Part shown: piece by piece, positions 45,301 through 53,087 of the stretch
Numbering within the stretch: position 1 is the stretch's first letter
Layout: each line of letters opens with the position of its first letter
DNA from: Sphingobacteriales bacterium
GTDB lineage: Bacteria > Bacteroidota > Bacteroidia > Chitinophagales > UBA2359
Assembly (NCBI GenBank): GCA_016718845.1
Contig: JADKCK010000050.1
Span: 1 to 64,000, forward strand
DNA: 64,000 nucleotides
Reading direction: 5' to 3'
Made by a program: the position numbers and the translations under genes
Notes under the pieces: generated by a model
Databases searched by the model: none
Seen by the model: only the letters and a program-made list of their open reading frames with translations
What the model was told of the DNA's origin: nothing

Positions 45301-47604
45301 GGTTGGAGCTACTGTTCCGGCGGTATAAACGCAATCGCCAATGGATACACTAAAGTCGTTGCAGTTGGGGCAAGGACTTGGGCAAGGTGGTACAACAATG
45401 GTTTGGCAAAGTATATAGTCGTAGATTTCACAGACGTCTCCATTTGTTAGATTAATTTGTTGTACCCTATGACACACATTATAGGTGCCGCCTGTTGCGG
45501 GGTAAGTGTGGGTGACGGGTCCGTATGGATATGAAGCAGAGGAGCCATCGCCAAAATCCCACCAAACACTACCGCCTGCAATGGTGCTACTAGGTGTACA
45601 GTTTACATTAAAAGTAACTTGTGGTACTAACACACTTGGGTTTGTAGGTGATGGAATACAAGCTATTTGATACGTAAAGTCGGAACAGTTGGGGCAAGGG
45701 TCACAATCTTCAACGGTTATTGTTTTGCAATAATCAAATGGGCATTGTGTGCCATCTGCCAAAACAATAACCCCATAAGCACAAACGCTATAAGTGCCGG
45801 GTGCATAGTTGTGGATAACAGATGCCAATGGACCTGTATAGTTGGGGTCACCATCGCCAAAGCTCCATGTCATGGTGCCTGTTGCACCTGCGGGTATGGT
45901 ACAAAGCAAGCCAAAGCTAACTTGACGAGTTGTGCCTATTTGTGATGATGTACAATCGCCCATCGTGACACTAAAATCGTTGCAGTTAGGGCAAACAACC
46001 GTAACGGGTGCGCAACGGTCTTCGGGGTGGTCTATGGTTACGGCAGTTAAGGTAACATTAGATATGGTGGTAGTAGGTGTTCTGCCAAGTGGTATGGTGG
46101 TAAAATCGCCTAAGTTTTGGGCAGTTAAAGAGGCATCTATTTCGCGACAATCGGTGGGCGATGCGGCTGGCAACATACCTGCGGGGTCGGTTGCAATGGC
46201 GTGAGCATCGGGTGTTGCTGTTTTGGTAGCGTTGGTGCTAAGGTAATAACCCGATAGGCTACTAACTACGCTTTCGGTGGCGTTAAAACGTGGGGTAGTG
46301 CGTTGGTAATATCGCATCCAGTTGGGTGTGCCATTGGCTGCCAATTGTAATAAATAGGTGCGGTTGGCTGTTACTGCGCCTGCGTTGCTTACTCTAATGC
46401 TACCTGCTACCGCAAAACCGCCGCCAGCAATAGCCGTATTTAAAGCGGGCACAATACTTTGTGCATAATGGCTAGCTTGGTTGGGGTTGTTATACACAAT
46501 ACTAGCAATTTGGTTGCCTGCACCGCTTAATTGCCAGAAAATAGTGCGTGCTGTATTGGTTGTTACATTGCCATTAAAACCTACAACGGTTAAATTGTTC
46601 GATACGGGGTCGACAATTAAATCTTGACCCGACGAGGTTTGTGTGCCACTTAGTGTTTGTGCACGTCGCCAAACTTCGGTGCCGTTAAAATAGATACGCA
46701 TGGTAAATGCTCTGTTAACCGATGTGGCGACCGATGCATTGCGGTACTCGCCTGTAATGGCAATACCCGTAGCATTGACTATTGTACCTGAGGCATTAGG
46801 TATTAAATCTTTGGTGGTGATAGATTGTTTGGGGTTCATGGATTGTGCCACATTGGTGCTGTTGGCATAACGATTAAACCAAACTAAAGTACCATTTGAG
46901 CGTACACGACCTACCGACACGTGGAAGCGGTTGTTGCCGGTATTGCGGGCGCTACCTACAATAAATACATCGCCATTGGGGGCTGTTTCTACCGACACAC
47001 CTGCTTCGTCGAAGGTGTTGTTGTTGGTGAAGTTGGTGCGTGTCCATAATACATTACCTGCTGCGTCTACTTTTACCAAAATCATTCGTTTAATGATGGT
47101 GGTAGTGTTGGGTATTCGGTAAAGGGTGTAGCCGCTAATATAATAAACACTTTGGTTATTGGGTACGGCTATGGTGGCATCGTCCATGCCATAAACGGGC
47201 GTGGGCGTTGGCAGTACGGTTGTCGAGCTAATTTCGGTGGTGGTGGTGTTAAAACCTGCTTGTATGTCGGTGGCATACCACGAACTGTTTGCACCGGGTA
47301 CGTGTATGGTTTTGGTCCAAAGAATGTTGCCATTTACATCGTATTTGGTTAGCAAAATACGGTTGAGGGTTGAACTTGCTGGAGAGCCTGTAGTGGTGTT
47401 GCCTACCGACATGTAGAAACGAGTGGCATTGTTGGTTGGGGTGTCGTAGCCCGACAAACCTGCGCAATACTCGTCGGTGCTTTGTAGCATCAAAGTATTT
47501 TGGAATACTTGTGCCGAAGCATTGGTTTGAGCAAAAACAAGAACTAATGTACAACAAAGTACCCATAGTTTTTGTAAGACGGAATGTAAATTTGTGTGTC
47601 GCAT
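42310..47604 (-). CDS. Secreted giant protein with 11 Cys-rich PKD modules and a type IX sorting domain
   Basis: About 1764 residues from the ATG at 47604 (MRHTNLHSVLQKLW; the frame extends upstream to 47670). Signal peptide ending TNASAQ. The first about 530 residues resemble a beta-propeller-like domain of 'D-x-N-G-N-I-L-W-T' repeats. Eleven tandem modules of about 105 residues follow, each opening CPxC and holding a PKD core (for example ATGTMTWSFGDGSPNYTG, HNYAPGTYSVCAYG) and closing with CPFDYCKTIVV. The C-terminus NVAPNPFANNTNIEYSLPEA to VVKPLVLIK is a type IX sorting domain. The regular Cys pairs suggest disulfides made in the envelope. A promoter sits at 47668-47698 and a terminator at 42187. 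Predicted to be exported and surface-anchored; binding partner unknown. Confidence 0.9.
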   Translation of the reverse strand: MRHTNLHSVLQKLWVLCCTLVLVFAQTNASAQVFQNTLMLQSTDEYCAGLSGYDTPTNNATRFYMSVGNTTTGSPASSTLNRILLTKYDVNGNILWTKTIHVPGANSSWYATDIQAGFNTTTTEISSTTVLPTPTPVYGMDDATIAVPNNQSVYYISGYTLYRIPNTTTIIKRMILVKVDAAGNVLWTRTNFTNNNTFDEAGVSVETAPNGDVFIVGSARNTGNNRFHVSVGRVRSNGTLVWFNRYANSTNVAQSMNPKQSITTKDLIPNASGTIVNATGIAITGEYRNASVATSVNRAFTMRIYFNGTEVWRRAQTLSGTQTSSGQDLIVDPVSNNLTVVGFNGNVTTNTARTIFWQLSGAGNQIASIVYNNPNQASHYAQSIVPALNTAIAGGGFAVAGSIRVSNAGAVTANRTYLLQLAANGTPNWMRYYQRTTPRFNATESVVSSLSGYYLSTNATKTATPDAHAIATDPAGMLPAASPTDCREIDASLTAQNLGDFTTIPLGRTPTTTISNVTLTAVTIDHPEDRCAPVTVVCPNCNDFSVTMGDCTSSQIGTTRQVSFGLLCTIPAGATGTMTWSFGDGDPNYTGPLASVIHNYAPGTYSVCAYGVIVLADGTQCPFDYCKTITVEDCDPCPNCSDFTYQIACIPSPTNPSVLVPQVTFNVNCTPSSTIAGGSVWWDFGDGSSASYPYGPVTHTYPATGGTYNVCHRVQQINLTNGDVCEIYDYILCQTIVVPPCPSPCPNCNDFSVSIGDCVYTAGTVAPTRQVGLGLLCTIPAGATGTMTWSFGDGSPNYTGALVSVIHNYAPGTYSVCAYGVIVLADGTQCPFDYCKTIVIPPCDVPCPTCNTINATVTCVQTAASTTLVPQATLSLGCTFPAGSTGTVTWIWGDGSPSLTVTNLAPVTHIYAPGTYNVCVSVTVTLPTGQVCSYQFCRSLVVEPCPSPCPNCNDFSVSIGNCVYNGTAAPTRQVGLGLLCTIPAGATGTMTWSFGDGSPNYTGPLASVIHNYTAGTYSVCAYGVITLANGTQCPFDYCKTIVILPCENLCPTCTDMTVTQGDCVTTAGSITRQVGFSMNCAIPTGATVNATWSWGDGSPNYTYSGPPISVIHNYAAGTYNVCTYGTITLSNGQICPFEICKTIVVEPCPSPCPNCNDFSVSIGNCVYNGTAAPTRQVGLGLLCAIPAGATGTMTWSFGDGSPNYTGALVSVIHNYTPGTYSVCAYGVITLANGTQCPFDYCKTIVILPCENPCPDCNNFIVTQGDCTYNAATNTSIRQMGFSMNCAIPTGATITATWSWGDGTANYTYSGLPISVIHNYAAGTYNVCTWGSITLSNGQVCQFDYCKTITVEPCPNLCPTCTSFAVVQGECVATATGSFVRQMGFSMTCPIPAGATINATWAWGDGTANYTYSGLPMSVIHNYAPGTYNVCTYGTITLANGQQCFFEFCQQVVVEACQNPCPTCNTINATVACVQVAGSTTLVPQATLSLGCTFPTGSTGTVTWIWGDGSASQTVANLSPVTHIYAPGTYNVCVSVTVTLPTGQVCNYQFCRSLTVTGCTSGCPTCQLSWQVACCTPPPPIPISNPINYTATFALGCNIPTSATITWQFGDGSPNQTGTSTITHSYGAAGTYNVCAIVQTPNLTCDYCTTITIASSLCASPIPTCNTNPGGKTTVTETWKFGVNVAPNPFANNTNIEYSLPEATAVTIEVYSITGQKVTTITNNEQHEAGTYIANFDASNLTAGTYYCTVQAGKYSVVKPLVLIK
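42645..45990 (-). repeat. Coding tandem repeat of the PKD modules (about 320 bp, 11 copies)
   Basis: Modules begin (CPNC/CPTC/CPDC codons) at about 45990 and descend to about 42910. Modules 3, 5 and 7 (near 45360, 44760 and 44150) are almost identical in DNA, including synonymous sites, while others differ, which suggests recent duplication or conversion of a subset. Confidence 0.85.
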
Positions 47605-47667
47605 AGAGTTGACTATTTGATGATTAAAATTATTGTTGATTGTATGCCTTTTGTGTTGGCGATGATG

Positions 47668-47698
47668 CAAAGGTAACGGGTTGTAATAAGGTAGGCAA
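47668..47698 (-). promoter_or_regulatory. Promoter of the PKD protein gene
   Basis: On the minus strand: TTG (complement of 47696-47698), a 20-base spacer, then TACCTTTG (complement of 47668-47675). The expected leader before the ATG at 47604 is about 55 bases. Confidence 0.8.
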
Positions 47699-48011
47699 AT
47701 AAACTTTTTGGCGATTGTCGGGGAAAAAACCTTGAAGAAACGTTTTAGTAGCGCAATTGTGTGCTTTTTTGCGTATTGTGTTGGGGCTTACCTTGCTTTG
47801 GGGGTGCCCGCAACTGTGCAATGTATGGAAAGCTAAACATCACCCCCAAAAAAGACATTTACCGCGTCAAGCGGGGCTGGTGCAAGTTTTTGGATAATAA
47901 CTTGACAGCCCAAGGACTACATTACCTAGTAATGTTTTTTGGGAACACGTTTTAAGTAGGCATTTGTTAGTGCTTTTGTGGTGTTTGCCCAAGTGTGCGT
48001 GTTTGATAATG

Positions 48012-48042
48012 CAAAGGTAGCGGGTTGTAAGAAGGTAGGCAA
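48012..48042 (-). promoter_or_regulatory. Duplicate of the PKD-gene promoter with no evident gene
   Basis: TTG-N20-TACCTTTG on the minus strand, embedded in about 65 bases almost identical to 47667-47735. Downstream (48000-47750, minus) has only a short 66-residue ORF starting before it, and no recognisable protein. Confidence 0.65.
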
Positions 48043-48072
48043 ATAAACTTTTGGGCGATTGTCGGAAAAAAA

Positions 48073-48104
48073 AACTACCTCAACCATTAGTGGTTGAAGT
48101 AGTT
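48073..48104 (-). terminator. Terminator after the Fn3/sorting-domain gene
   Basis: 14-base stem AACTACCTCAACCA/TGGTTGAAGTAGTT (one G-U), with a run of nine Ts on the minus strand after it. It lies 60 bases beyond the stop at 48165. Confidence 0.82.
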
Positions 48105-48164
48105 TTGGATAAATTCGAGCTTCCAAAGCCGGAAATCAACCGATAAGTTTATAAAATCAATGAG

Positions 48165-49118
48165 TTATTCATTTGACAGCACTATTTTTTGTACCTTTAC
48201 ACCTTGTTTGCTTTGCATCTTACAAAAGTAAACCCCTGTTGGTAAGTGGCTTAAGTTGTAGGTAACACTTTGCCAATTATTGCCTGCTGGCAACAAATAG
48301 TTAGCCACTTGTTGCCCGGTGTTGTTATAAAACACTATTTTTGCGCTTTCGTTGGGCAGTGCAAGATACTCTACGGTTAAATTACCTGTTGTTGGATTGG
48401 GATAAAATAACACATCGTCAAAAAGTGTCTCGACAGTAGCATCGGTTTTACTGCTACCCGACGAGCAATCTAAGCGGGTACGGGGGGCATTAACTTTAAA
48501 ATTGTTGCCACTAGTAACGGTTATTTTGTAAATATCTGCATCGCCTACACAAATACAGCTATCGGGCGGAATGGTAATGTTGTTTGTAACAAGGGTTGTT
48601 AAGTTTTTGACACTGATGGTTACAAATTTAACCAAATCGAGGTTGCAAAGGTAAAGCGGTCCTCTTTCTTGTACTGTAGTGCTGCCACTGCCAATAATGC
48701 GCTCTAAGTTAATGACACCTGAAAGTGTTGCCGATGCGGCTGCCAAAGTTCGTGCATAGGGGCTAAAACACTCGGTAGTAGTTGGTGTAGGCTGGCAACA
48801 AACCGTGCGGATGCGGACTAGATAATCTTGGTCGGGAGCTAAACCATCAAGTATAAACGATTGTTGTGTTGCGGGTTCGGCTGTTACTAATATAGGAGCG
48901 CCCGTAACGTTTGTTACCATATTAGTAACCCGTATTTGATAACCAAGTGCTCCGTCAACGGCGTTCCACGAAAGTACCACACTATTATTAACGCCCGTAT
49001 TTGCTTGGGCATTGAAATTAGTTGGTGCTGTACATTGAGCAAAGGCATTAACTATGCCTAAACAAAGGCATAATGCGGCTATAATAGCTTGTCGAAAAGA
49101 TAGTAAAAGTAGTTTCAT
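48165..49118 (-). CDS. Secreted Fn3 protein with a type IX sorting domain
   Basis: 317 residues. Signal peptide about 1-28 (NAFAQC). A fibronectin type III module at about 29-125 (CTAPTNFNAQANTGVNNSVVLSWNAV, GYQIRVTNM, FILDGLAPDQDYLVRIRTVC). A middle region with Cys pairs (YLCNLDLVKFVTISV, PPDSCICVGDADIYKI), and a C-terminal sorting domain (VLFYPNPTTGNLTVEYLA to KVQKIVLSNE). Predicted to be exported by the type IX system and attached to the surface. No catalytic motif; likely adhesive or structural. Ends in the terminator at 48073-48104. Confidence 0.85.
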   Translation of the reverse strand: MKLLLLSFRQAIIAALCLCLGIVNAFAQCTAPTNFNAQANTGVNNSVVLSWNAVDGALGYQIRVTNMVTNVTGAPILVTAEPATQQSFILDGLAPDQDYLVRIRTVCCQPTPTTTECFSPYARTLAAASATLSGVINLERIIGSGSTTVQERGPLYLCNLDLVKFVTISVKNLTTLVTNNITIPPDSCICVGDADIYKITVTSGNNFKVNAPRTRLDCSSGSSKTDATVETLFDDVLFYPNPTTGNLTVEYLALPNESAKIVFYNNTGQQVANYLLPAGNNWQSVTYNLSHLPTGVYFCKMQSKQGVKVQKIVLSNE

Positions 49119-49289
49119 GATTGCTTTTTAATAGAAATGAAAAACTTTGGTAGAAAAGTGATGTAAAGTTACAAAATATTTTGCGTAATTGCGCAAAAAA
49201 AGTCAAATTTTGCAAAAAAACAAAAAAAAAGTTGGTTTATCCAATTGTCAAGTTAATTGTTATACAACCATCAATTATTTAGCGGCACT

Positions 49290-50879
49290 ATGCACGACAG
49301 CAAATTACTTAAATTACTCGAAACTATTTTAACCGATGCCACAACGTTTGGATTAACGCGGCGGCAGCAGCAAAATCGCTTGCGCCGTTTTATTGCCTCG
49401 CCTTATTTTGTGTACGATAAAGATAAAAATGTGCTGCCTTTATTTGATTATTTGGTACAATATCTGCCTAAGTTTTCGCACCCCAATTTAGCTCGCCAAA
49501 AGGTAGCCCAACATTTGTTTCCGGAGCGCGCTTTTGATGATAAAGTGTACCAAGACCTGCGCCGAACCATGGCTGATTTAAATTATTTGCTAGATAAGTA
49601 CATAGTATCCACTTCTATTGAGCAAGATAAACAAGAAAGCATACTTCCGTTACTTGATTTTTATACTCGTCACGATGTAGATAGCCAAACAACACATGCT
49701 CAGTTAATACAAATGGCTCGACATGCCAACGAACAAAGCCCACAAAATGCAAACTTTTATTACAATGCATTTAAATTATCATCGCAAGAAGGGGCGTTTA
49801 TGTCGTTGCAACCTGCTAACGAAGAGCAAAATTTGCCACAAATACAGAAAACGACTTACAATCTTGACATTTTTTTTATTCTGTCTAAATTAGACCAATA
49901 TTGTCATTATCTAACTTTCCAAAAAATACGCTCTGTTGATAATTCGCTACCGATAGATCCCAATATTTTACAATTTATTAGAGAGAGTAAGTACATGGAA
50001 TTACCCATCGTAAAAATCTATTACAATGCTTTTATGCTTTTATATGACCCAAACGAAGCCAATTACTTTATGGAGCTAAAACAGTTACTGCAAAAAGAAA
50101 GCCATTTATTGGACAAAATGGATTTGCATAATTTGCATACCCGATGCGAAAACTATTGTACCTTAAATATACTGTCGGGCAACAACAACTACCGCCGCCA
50201 ACTTTTTGAACTATACCAAGAACAACTAGAAAGCGGCATTATTTACATTGACGGTTGTTTGGATATTCGTAAATTTAAAAACATTGTTACCTTAGGCGTT
50301 TGGCTGCGCGATTTTGATTTTACTGCCACCTTTATTGAGCAAAACAAAGACCGCATACTTAGCCAGTATCAACAAGAGGTATACCATTATTGCTTGGCTT
50401 ACCTATATTTTGGCACCCAAGACTACGACCGCGTAAACGAACACCTAAACCTTGCTCAACAACAAAAACGCTACTATAATATTACCTACCGCACCGATAG
50501 CCACAAGTTGCAAATAAAAATGTATTACGAGTGTAACGAACAAAACTTGCTAAATGCCAAACTTAATACCTTTACTGCTTTTGTGCGCAACAATTTAGGT
50601 ACAACGGGCAACTCGCAATTAGCCAACCAAAATTTTGTGAAAATTGTGCGCAAACTACTTAACATTATAGAGCTACCCAAATTGTATGGCACAAAAAACA
50701 CCAATCAACAAAAAACCGAGCAACTAATTACCGAAATACAACAACTATTACAACACGAAGCCTACATAGCCGAACGCCCTTGGATAGTGGATAAACTAAA
50801 CGAGCTAAAACATAATTACCCGAACACCAACAATAAAGTTAACACAAAAAGCATTACTAAACCAAATCTTAATCACTAA
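49290..50879 (+). CDS. Large alpha-helical protein, unknown
   Basis: 529 residues from the ATG at 49290 (MHDSKLLKLLETIL); the frame also has a TTG at 49257. No signal peptide. Almost all helical, with TPR-like helix pairs in the second half (YHYCLAYLYFGTQDYDRVNEHLNLAQQ). The N-terminal part (RRQQQNRLRRFIASPYFVYDKDKNVLPLFDYLV) is a recurring feature of uncharacterised cytoplasmic proteins in Bacteroidota. No catalytic motif visible and I do not recognise a named family. Divergent from the 48165-49118 gene; a bidirectional terminator lies 95 bases after its stop. Confidence 0.65.
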   Translation: MHDSKLLKLLETILTDATTFGLTRRQQQNRLRRFIASPYFVYDKDKNVLPLFDYLVQYLPKFSHPNLARQKVAQHLFPERAFDDKVYQDLRRTMADLNYLLDKYIVSTSIEQDKQESILPLLDFYTRHDVDSQTTHAQLIQMARHANEQSPQNANFYYNAFKLSSQEGAFMSLQPANEEQNLPQIQKTTYNLDIFFILSKLDQYCHYLTFQKIRSVDNSLPIDPNILQFIRESKYMELPIVKIYYNAFMLLYDPNEANYFMELKQLLQKESHLLDKMDLHNLHTRCENYCTLNILSGNNNYRRQLFELYQEQLESGIIYIDGCLDIRKFKNIVTLGVWLRDFDFTATFIEQNKDRILSQYQQEVYHYCLAYLYFGTQDYDRVNEHLNLAQQQKRYYNITYRTDSHKLQIKMYYECNEQNLLNAKLNTFTAFVRNNLGTTGNSQLANQNFVKIVRKLLNIIELPKLYGTKNTNQQKTEQLITEIQQLLQHEAYIAERPWIVDKLNELKHNYPNTNNKVNTKSITKPNLNH

Positions 50880-50973
50880 ACTGTTTTTTAGTTGGGCAGA
50901 TAATTTTTCGTTGGTTGTAAAACTAAATCTTAGTTGATGAACTAGCTTTTCGTTTAAAAGAGTATAAAAATAC

Positions 50974-51020
50974 AAAACGAGCAATTTTACCCTAAAAAAT
51001 ACGGTAAAATTGCTCGTTTT
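50974..51020. terminator. Bidirectional terminator
   Basis: 18-base stem AAAACGAGCAATTTTACC/GGTAAAATTGCTCGTTTT with an 11-base loop, between the convergent helical-protein and DMT transporter genes. Confidence 0.85.
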
Positions 51021-51043
51021 TCGCTAAAAAATAGCTTTTAAGC

Positions 51044-51910
51044 TTATTTTTGTGCCAAATAAACACCTAATAAAATAACTGCCATGCTTACAAAATATTG
51101 CCAGCTAATGGTTTCGCCGTCTAAAAAGCCAAGCCCTACCGATACCAAAGGTATTAGGTAGGTAATAACACTTGCAAAAATGGCATCGGTGCGTTGTGTA
51201 AGGCGATAAAAAAGCAAGTTGGCAATTACTGTATTTACCGCAGCCAGTATCACCAAATAACCCAAAGTTACATAGCCGCTTGGGTGGGTTACAACAGTTT
51301 GTACAAAATTGCCTGAAAACAAAATAATGCCCGAGGGTATTATCAACAAGCTAAACGAACCTAAATTAATGGCTGCTGGTGGTATATTTTGACAGTATTT
51401 TTTTACCGTATTGGCACTAATACTGTATAAAAGGGTAGCCAAGATAATCAACAAACCATATTGATAGTTGCCTGTATCGGTAATATTACCATTGTTAAGT
51501 ACCAAAAAAACGGCTCCGCTTAAGCCAATCAATACACCCAATAATCGGTTTAATTTAAACGATACGCCAAAAGCCGTAATACCCAACAACAAAGTAAACA
51601 AGGGTGTTGTGCTGTTTAGTATGCCCGATATAGAGCTGTTGAGGTGTTTTTGCGCCGCAGTAAATAAAAACGGAGGTATGCCGTTACCACACAAAGCTAT
51701 CAGAACAATATACCGTAACTCGCGTAAAGATAATTTGGTATAGTACCTAAAAAATAACGGAATAGTGACAAGAGCCGCAATAAACAAACGGGCTGCGGCT
51801 ACTTGTGTGGGGCTAAATGCCACTAAACCGCGTTTCATTAAAATAAACGAACTGCCCCAAATTAGGGTAATAAGCACTACTAATAACCAGTTTTGTAGCT
51901 TTGATGACAT
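51044..51910 (-). CDS. DMT-superfamily (EamA) transporter, copy 1
   Basis: 288 residues with ten predicted membrane helices and two EamA repeats (WGSSFILMKRGLVAFSPTQVAAARLFIAALVTIP in the first half, LGYLVILAAVNTVIANLLFYRLTQRTDAIFAS in the second). Members export amino acids, metabolites or other small molecules, and the substrate cannot be told from sequence. It is a close paralogue of the gene immediately upstream (52000-52866), in the same orientation with an 89-base gap, so the pair looks like a tandem duplication and may be one operon. Confidence 0.88.
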   Translation of the reverse strand: MSSKLQNWLLVVLITLIWGSSFILMKRGLVAFSPTQVAAARLFIAALVTIPLFFRYYTKLSLRELRYIVLIALCGNGIPPFLFTAAQKHLNSSISGILNSTTPLFTLLLGITAFGVSFKLNRLLGVLIGLSGAVFLVLNNGNITDTGNYQYGLLIILATLLYSISANTVKKYCQNIPPAAINLGSFSLLIIPSGIILFSGNFVQTVVTHPSGYVTLGYLVILAAVNTVIANLLFYRLTQRTDAIFASVITYLIPLVSVGLGFLDGETISWQYFVSMAVILLGVYLAQK

Positions 51911-51999
51911 CTTTTTTTATGATGATGATGAATGATAAAGGCTTAGTTTATGGCAATATAAAACACTAAACGCCCACAATTTTTGTAGCAAAAAACAAG

Positions 52000-52866
52000 T
52001 TATTTAACCAAATAAACACCTGCTAAAATAATAAGTGTGCCGATAAGGTGATAAGGGGTAATAATTTCGCCGTCCATAAAACCCCAAAATAGGGCTACTA
52101 TGGGCAATAAATAGGTAACGGTTGAGGAGAAAAGCGGGTCGGTTTGTTGGGTAAGGCGATAATACAAAATGCTGCTAAACGCCGTACCTGTTATTGCCAT
52201 TAGCGATACATAGCCTACCGCCTGTTGTGCAGCAGCACTGTTTGATACTTGTTGCACAAAATTGGTGCTTAACAAATAAATAATGGCAAAGGGTGCTACC
52301 AAACACAAAGCCACCGTATTGATAATTACCGCCGATACACTGTGCAAGTGTGTTTTTATGGTGTTCGAGCTAATGGCATAGCCCACAGTTGCCAATACTA
52401 CTAACAAAGCATAGGGGTATTGGTTGTCGTGGGTTTGGTAATTTTTTTGCATCATCAAAAAAACAGCTCCGCACAAACCCAACATAACACCTATTAGTCG
52501 GCGTTTGGTAAAGTGTGCATTAAACACCAAAGCCCCTAATACTAGTGTTGATAGGGGCGTAAGGCTGTTCAAAATACCTGTTACACTGCTGCTAATGTGC
52601 ATTTGGGCAGTAGTTAATAACAAAGTGCTTATGGTATGCCCCGACAAGGCTATCACCAAAAAATACTTTAGTTTAGTGCGCTCAATGTTGTTTCGATGAT
52701 AAATCAAGAACGGAAATAAACATATGCCCGCCAACGCAACGCGCAAAGCCGTTACTTGATAGGGCGAAAAAACGGCTAAACCCATCTTTATGAGTATAAA
52801 AGTGCTACCCCAAAATAAGGCTATGATAAGTAATAATACCCAGTTTAATAACGAGTGGTGATTCAT
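52000..52866 (-). CDS. DMT-superfamily (EamA) transporter, copy 2
   Basis: 288 residues from the ATG at 52866 (MNHHSLLNWVLLLIIALFWGSTFILIK); the frame reads further upstream without a plausible start. Ten membrane helices, two EamA repeats. Matches copy 1 along the whole length (for example HISSSVTGILNSLTPLSTLVLG against HLNSSISGILNSTTPLFTLLLG), with sequence identity I estimate by eye near half. First gene of the pair. Substrate unknown. Confidence 0.87.
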   Translation of the reverse strand: MNHHSLLNWVLLLIIALFWGSTFILIKMGLAVFSPYQVTALRVALAGICLFPFLIYHRNNIERTKLKYFLVIALSGHTISTLLLTTAQMHISSSVTGILNSLTPLSTLVLGALVFNAHFTKRRLIGVMLGLCGAVFLMMQKNYQTHDNQYPYALLVVLATVGYAISSNTIKTHLHSVSAVIINTVALCLVAPFAIIYLLSTNFVQQVSNSAAAQQAVGYVSLMAITGTAFSSILYYRLTQQTDPLFSSTVTYLLPIVALFWGFMDGEIITPYHLIGTLIILAGVYLVK

Positions 52867-53087
52867 TTGTAAGTTGTAAATTATAAATTGTAAATTGTGC
52901 GTTTTTGTTGTTAAACCCCCAGTTCTAAATGGTTTATTTTTGACCAAATCACCACCACCACACCATGCCGTTTTCGTTTTTATAGACCAATAATCCTCCC
53001 TAAGTGGGCTGCAAACATGCTTTTTTACCCCCCTTACAGGTTACCCCTTACCATTTACCATTTATAGATTACCCCTTACCATTAATG

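Noticed and set aside
47926..48126. A 66-residue protein behind the duplicated promoter
   Set aside because: It begins upstream of the promoter copy and runs through its duplicated sequence, so it is a translation of the duplicated block.
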